From: an uncultured bacterium
Lineage (GTDB): Bacteria > Bacteroidota > Bacteroidia > Bacteroidales > Paludibacteraceae
Assembly: GCA_946183755.1 (NCBI GenBank)
Contig: CAMHCZ010000091.1
Location: 1 to 7,503 of the forward strand
Direction of reading: 5' to 3'
Length of the DNA stretch: 7,503 nt
The notes below the pieces were generated by a model. It was not told the DNA's origin and searched no databases. It saw only the letters and a program-made list of their open reading frames with translations. A program made the position numbers and the translations under genes. Shown here piece after piece: positions 5,648 to 7,503 of the stretch (position 1 is its first letter; each line of letters begins with the position of its first letter).

Positions 5648-6649
5648 ATGGCTAATCTAATAGTATCTCTATCTCCACACGCACACGGTAACGACAGTGT
5701 GGAAAGAAATATGTACGGTGTGATCATCGCGCTGATACCTGCGCTGATTGTGTCATTCCTGTACTTCGGTGTTGGTTCCGCCATCGTGTGTGGCACCAGC
5801 GTTATCGCCTGCCTGTTCTTCGAGTGGGCTATCACAAAGTTCCTGTTGAAGCGCGAGAAGTCAACCATACTCGACGGCTCTGCCATCATCACAGGTATCC
5901 TGCTCGGATTCAACATGCCGTCGAACCTTCCTATCTGGATTATCATCATCGGCGCGCTCGTGGCAATCGGCGTGGGCAAGATGACCTTCGGCGGACTGGG
6001 CAACAACCCATTCAACCCTGCGCTGGTAGGACGTGCGTTCCTGCTCGTATCATTCCCTGCGCAGATGACAACATGGCCTGAGGCTGGACAGCTCGCATCT
6101 TACACAGACGCGACTACCGGCGCTACTCCGCTCGCCATAATGAAGGACGCCATCAAGTCCGGCGACGCTTCAGTGCTCAACAAACTCCCTGACTCGCTCG
6201 ACATGTTCCTCGGTAACCCAGGAGCAGGATTCGGAGCAGGATGTATCGGTGAGGTCTGCGGCGCTGCGCTTATCCTTGGCTTGATTTTCATGCTGTGGAA
6301 GAAGATCATCACATGGCACATCCCAGTGAGCATCATCGGAACAGTATTCGTCATCGCAGGACTCATGCACTTGGCTAACCCAATATACGCTAACCCAGTG
6401 GCAGTAATCCTTTCCGGAGGTCTGTTGCTCGGCGCTATATTCATGGCGACAGACTATGTCACTTCGCCTATGACAGCCAAGGGACAAATAATCTACGGTG
6501 TGGCTATCGGATTCCTGACAATAGTGATACGTAACTTCGGTTCTTACCCAGAAGGTATGTCATTCGCTATCCTCATCATGAATGCGTTCACACCACTTAT
6601 CAACACATACTGCAAGCCAAAGAGATTTGGCGAGGTCGCTAAAAAATAA
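5648..6649 (+). CDS. rnfD: Rnf electron-transport complex subunit RnfD
   Basis: An integral membrane subunit (NqrB/RnfD family), 333 residues, with roughly nine hydrophobic segments (about 22-41, 43-66, 78-90, 94-112, 200-217, 222-242, 248-268, 280-296, 303-320). It carries flavin covalently: DATTGATPL (154-162) fits the ApbE flavin-transferase target D-x-x-[ST]-G-A-T, so FMN should be linked to Thr160. Other family marks are SPHAHGNDSVERNMYGVIIA near the N-terminus, GNNPFNPALVGRAF (118-131) and MATDYVTSPMT (266-276). It lies in the electron path between RnfC/RnfG and the ion channel. The 36-base gap before it is A/T-rich with no terminator or internal promoter that I can defend; rnfG follows after 6 bases. 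Confidence 0.97.
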   Translation: MANLIVSLSPHAHGNDSVERNMYGVIIALIPALIVSFLYFGVGSAIVCGTSVIACLFFEWAITKFLLKREKSTILDGSAIITGILLGFNMPSNLPIWIIIIGALVAIGVGKMTFGGLGNNPFNPALVGRAFLLVSFPAQMTTWPEAGQLASYTDATTGATPLAIMKDAIKSGDASVLNKLPDSLDMFLGNPGAGFGAGCIGEVCGAALILGLIFMLWKKIITWHIPVSIIGTVFVIAGLMHLANPIYANPVAVILSGGLLLGAIFMATDYVTSPMTAKGQIIYGVAIGFLTIVIRNFGSYPEGMSFAILIMNAFTPLINTYCKPKRFGEVAKK

Positions 6650-6655
6650 GACACT

Positions 6656-7240
6656 ATGGAGAAATTATCGAATTCATTACTTAATATGACAGTTGTGTTG
6701 ACAGCAACAGCAATTGTCACTGGCGGACTTCTGGCTTTCGTCAACGACGTCACAAAAGAGCCTATCGCAGAAGTCAACAAGCAGGCCACAACCGACGGTA
6801 TCGTGAAGGTAATGGGCGGCAACCCTAACATCAAGACTGATGCCGACACAATAGAGAACAACGGCAAGACATTCGTCGTTTACAACGTGACCGACGACAA
6901 GGGCAACGCTCTGGGCAACGCCGTAGAGAGCTCGACAATGGGCTTTGGCGGCGACCTTAAGGTGCTGACCGGTTTCGACGCCGAGGGCAACATCCTGGGC
7001 TACACAATACTCGGACACGCTGAGACTCCAGGACTCGGCGCCAAGGCTACTGACTGGTTCCAGAAAGGCGGCAAGGGCGACGTCATCGGCAAGAACCCTT
7101 CCACCGACAACCTCACCGTGAAGAAGGATGGCGGCCAAGTCGACGCCATCACCGGCTCCACCATCACCTCGCGCGCCTTCTGCCGCCTGGTGGCAACAGC
7201 ATACAACGCATTCCAAATCGAGAAAGGAGAACAACAATGA
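6656..7240 (+). CDS. rnfG: Rnf electron-transport complex subunit RnfG
   Basis: The subunit with one N-terminal membrane helix (about 10-30) and a periplasm-facing FMN-binding domain (NqrC/RnfG family), 194 residues. The covalent FMN site is DAITGSTITS (163-172), which fits D-x-x-[ST]-G-[AS]-T and places the phosphoester-linked FMN on Thr169. HAETPGLGAK (121-130) is the other family hallmark. Attachment needs an ApbE flavin transferase, not seen in this window. The gene begins 6 bases after rnfD without a Shine-Dalgarno site and its TGA overlaps the rnfE ATG. Codon choice changes along the gene: Thr is mostly ACA/ACT up to residue 132 (13 of 16) and mostly ACC after that (5 of 6). Confidence 0.96.
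   Translation: MEKLSNSLLNMTVVLTATAIVTGGLLAFVNDVTKEPIAEVNKQATTDGIVKVMGGNPNIKTDADTIENNGKTFVVYNVTDDKGNALGNAVESSTMGFGGDLKVLTGFDAEGNILGYTILGHAETPGLGAKATDWFQKGGKGDVIGKNPSTDNLTVKKDGGQVDAITGSTITSRAFCRLVATAYNAFQIEKGEQQ
7223..7229 (+). promoter_or_regulatory. Shine-Dalgarno-like site for rnfE
   Basis: AAAGGAG ends 7 bases before the rnfE ATG, within the final codons of rnfG. Together with the ATGA overlap it supports the ATG at 7237 as the rnfE start by both reinitiation and direct pairing. As with rnfC, it could be a by-product of the Lys-Gly-Glu codons. Confidence 0.4.
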
Positions 7241-7503
7241 AAGCTAAAGACATAATCAAAAACGGACTTATCAAAGAGAACCCCACCTGGGTCCTCGTGC
7301 TCGGTATGTGCCCCACCCTGGCCACCACCACATCGGCCATCAACGGCCTTTGTATGGGCCTTGCGACGACCTTCGTCCTGATGTGCTCGAACGTGGTCAT
7401 CTCGCTGCTCAAAAGCGTAGTGCCCGACAAGGTGCGCATCCCCTGCTTCATTGTCATCATCGCCACCTTCGTCACCATCGTCCAGATGGTTATGCAGGGC
7501 TTC
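7237..7503 (+). CDS. rnfE: Rnf electron-transport complex subunit RnfE (5' part, cut by window end)
   Basis: The first 89 codons of an integral membrane subunit of the NqrD/RnfE family; the full protein is usually about 190-230 residues, so more than half is missing to the right. The sequence opens MKAKDIIKNGLIKENPTWV, then LGMCPTLATTTSAINGLCMG (22-41), GLATTFVLMCSNVVISLL, and VPDKVRIPCFIVIIATFVTI, all typical of RnfE. Hydrophobic segments are seen at about 38-60 and 70-88. Cys25 in the MCPTLA motif corresponds to the cysteine that in Nqr/Rnf structures helps bind an iron-sulfur centre shared between the two small membrane subunits (RnfA and RnfE). The ATG overlaps the rnfG stop as ATGA. All four Pro codons are CCC, a codon not used in rnfB, rnfC, rnfD or rnfG. 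rnfA is expected next. Confidence 0.95.
   Translation, partial: MKAKDIIKNGLIKENPTWVLVLGMCPTLATTTSAINGLCMGLATTFVLMCSNVVISLLKSVVPDKVRIPCFIVIIATFVTIVQMVMQGF

Noticed and set aside
6221..6243. Direct repeat GGAGCAGGAT in rnfD
   Set aside because: It encodes Gly-Ala-Gly-Phe-Gly-Ala-Gly, a family-typical glycine-rich stretch, so protein sequence explains it.
1..7503. CRISPR array, tRNA, rRNA, transposase or phage gene
   Set aside because: No spaced repeats, cloverleaf-like segment, rRNA core sequence or recombinase motif was seen on either strand.

Overview
The window is chromosomal DNA from a member of the Bacteroidales; a genus cannot be fixed from sequence alone. Four things point there. The rnf operon is headed by an RseC-like gene. 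A lipoprotein carries a 'Fibrobacter succinogenes major paralogous' domain and a Cys-Ser-acidic start. TAnnTTTG-type promoter elements occur, and most leaders are A/T-rich with little Shine-Dalgarno sequence.

Layout. Bases 1-401 are an AT-rich junction without a convincing full gene. It holds a small inverted repeat, a strong minus-strand terminator, what looks like the orphaned last 27 codons of a lost exported protein, and a possible 54-codon plus-strand ORF. Bases 402-2533 form a minus-strand pair: miaB (tRNA ms2i6A methylthiotransferase) and, overlapping its stop by 4 bases, a probable surface lipoprotein. Bases 2534-2772 are a divergent promoter region. From 2773 to the right edge runs a plus-strand operon rseC-rnfB-rnfC-rnfD-rnfG-rnfE, with gaps of 33, 4, 36 and 6 bases and then a 4-base overlap. 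rnfE is cut off by the window end after 89 codons; rnfA is expected next but not seen.

How it works together. The Rnf complex couples electron transfer between reduced ferredoxin and NAD+ to ion movement across the inner membrane. RnfB (many [4Fe-4S] clusters) meets ferredoxin and RnfC (FMN, NADH, two [4Fe-4S]) handles NAD(H). RnfD and RnfG carry covalently bound FMN, and RnfE/RnfA are membrane subunits that share an iron-sulfur centre. Cluster-binding cysteines and FMN-threonine motifs are intact in every complete subunit, so the complex looks functional. Both transcription units flanking the divergent promoter involve iron-sulfur proteins (MiaB, Rnf, and a Cys-motif RseC).

No clearly new multi-gene system is present. 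The points most worth a second look are the decayed-gene junction at 100-400, the coupling of a surface lipoprotein to miaB, and an abrupt change of codon choice near the rnfG/rnfE boundary.
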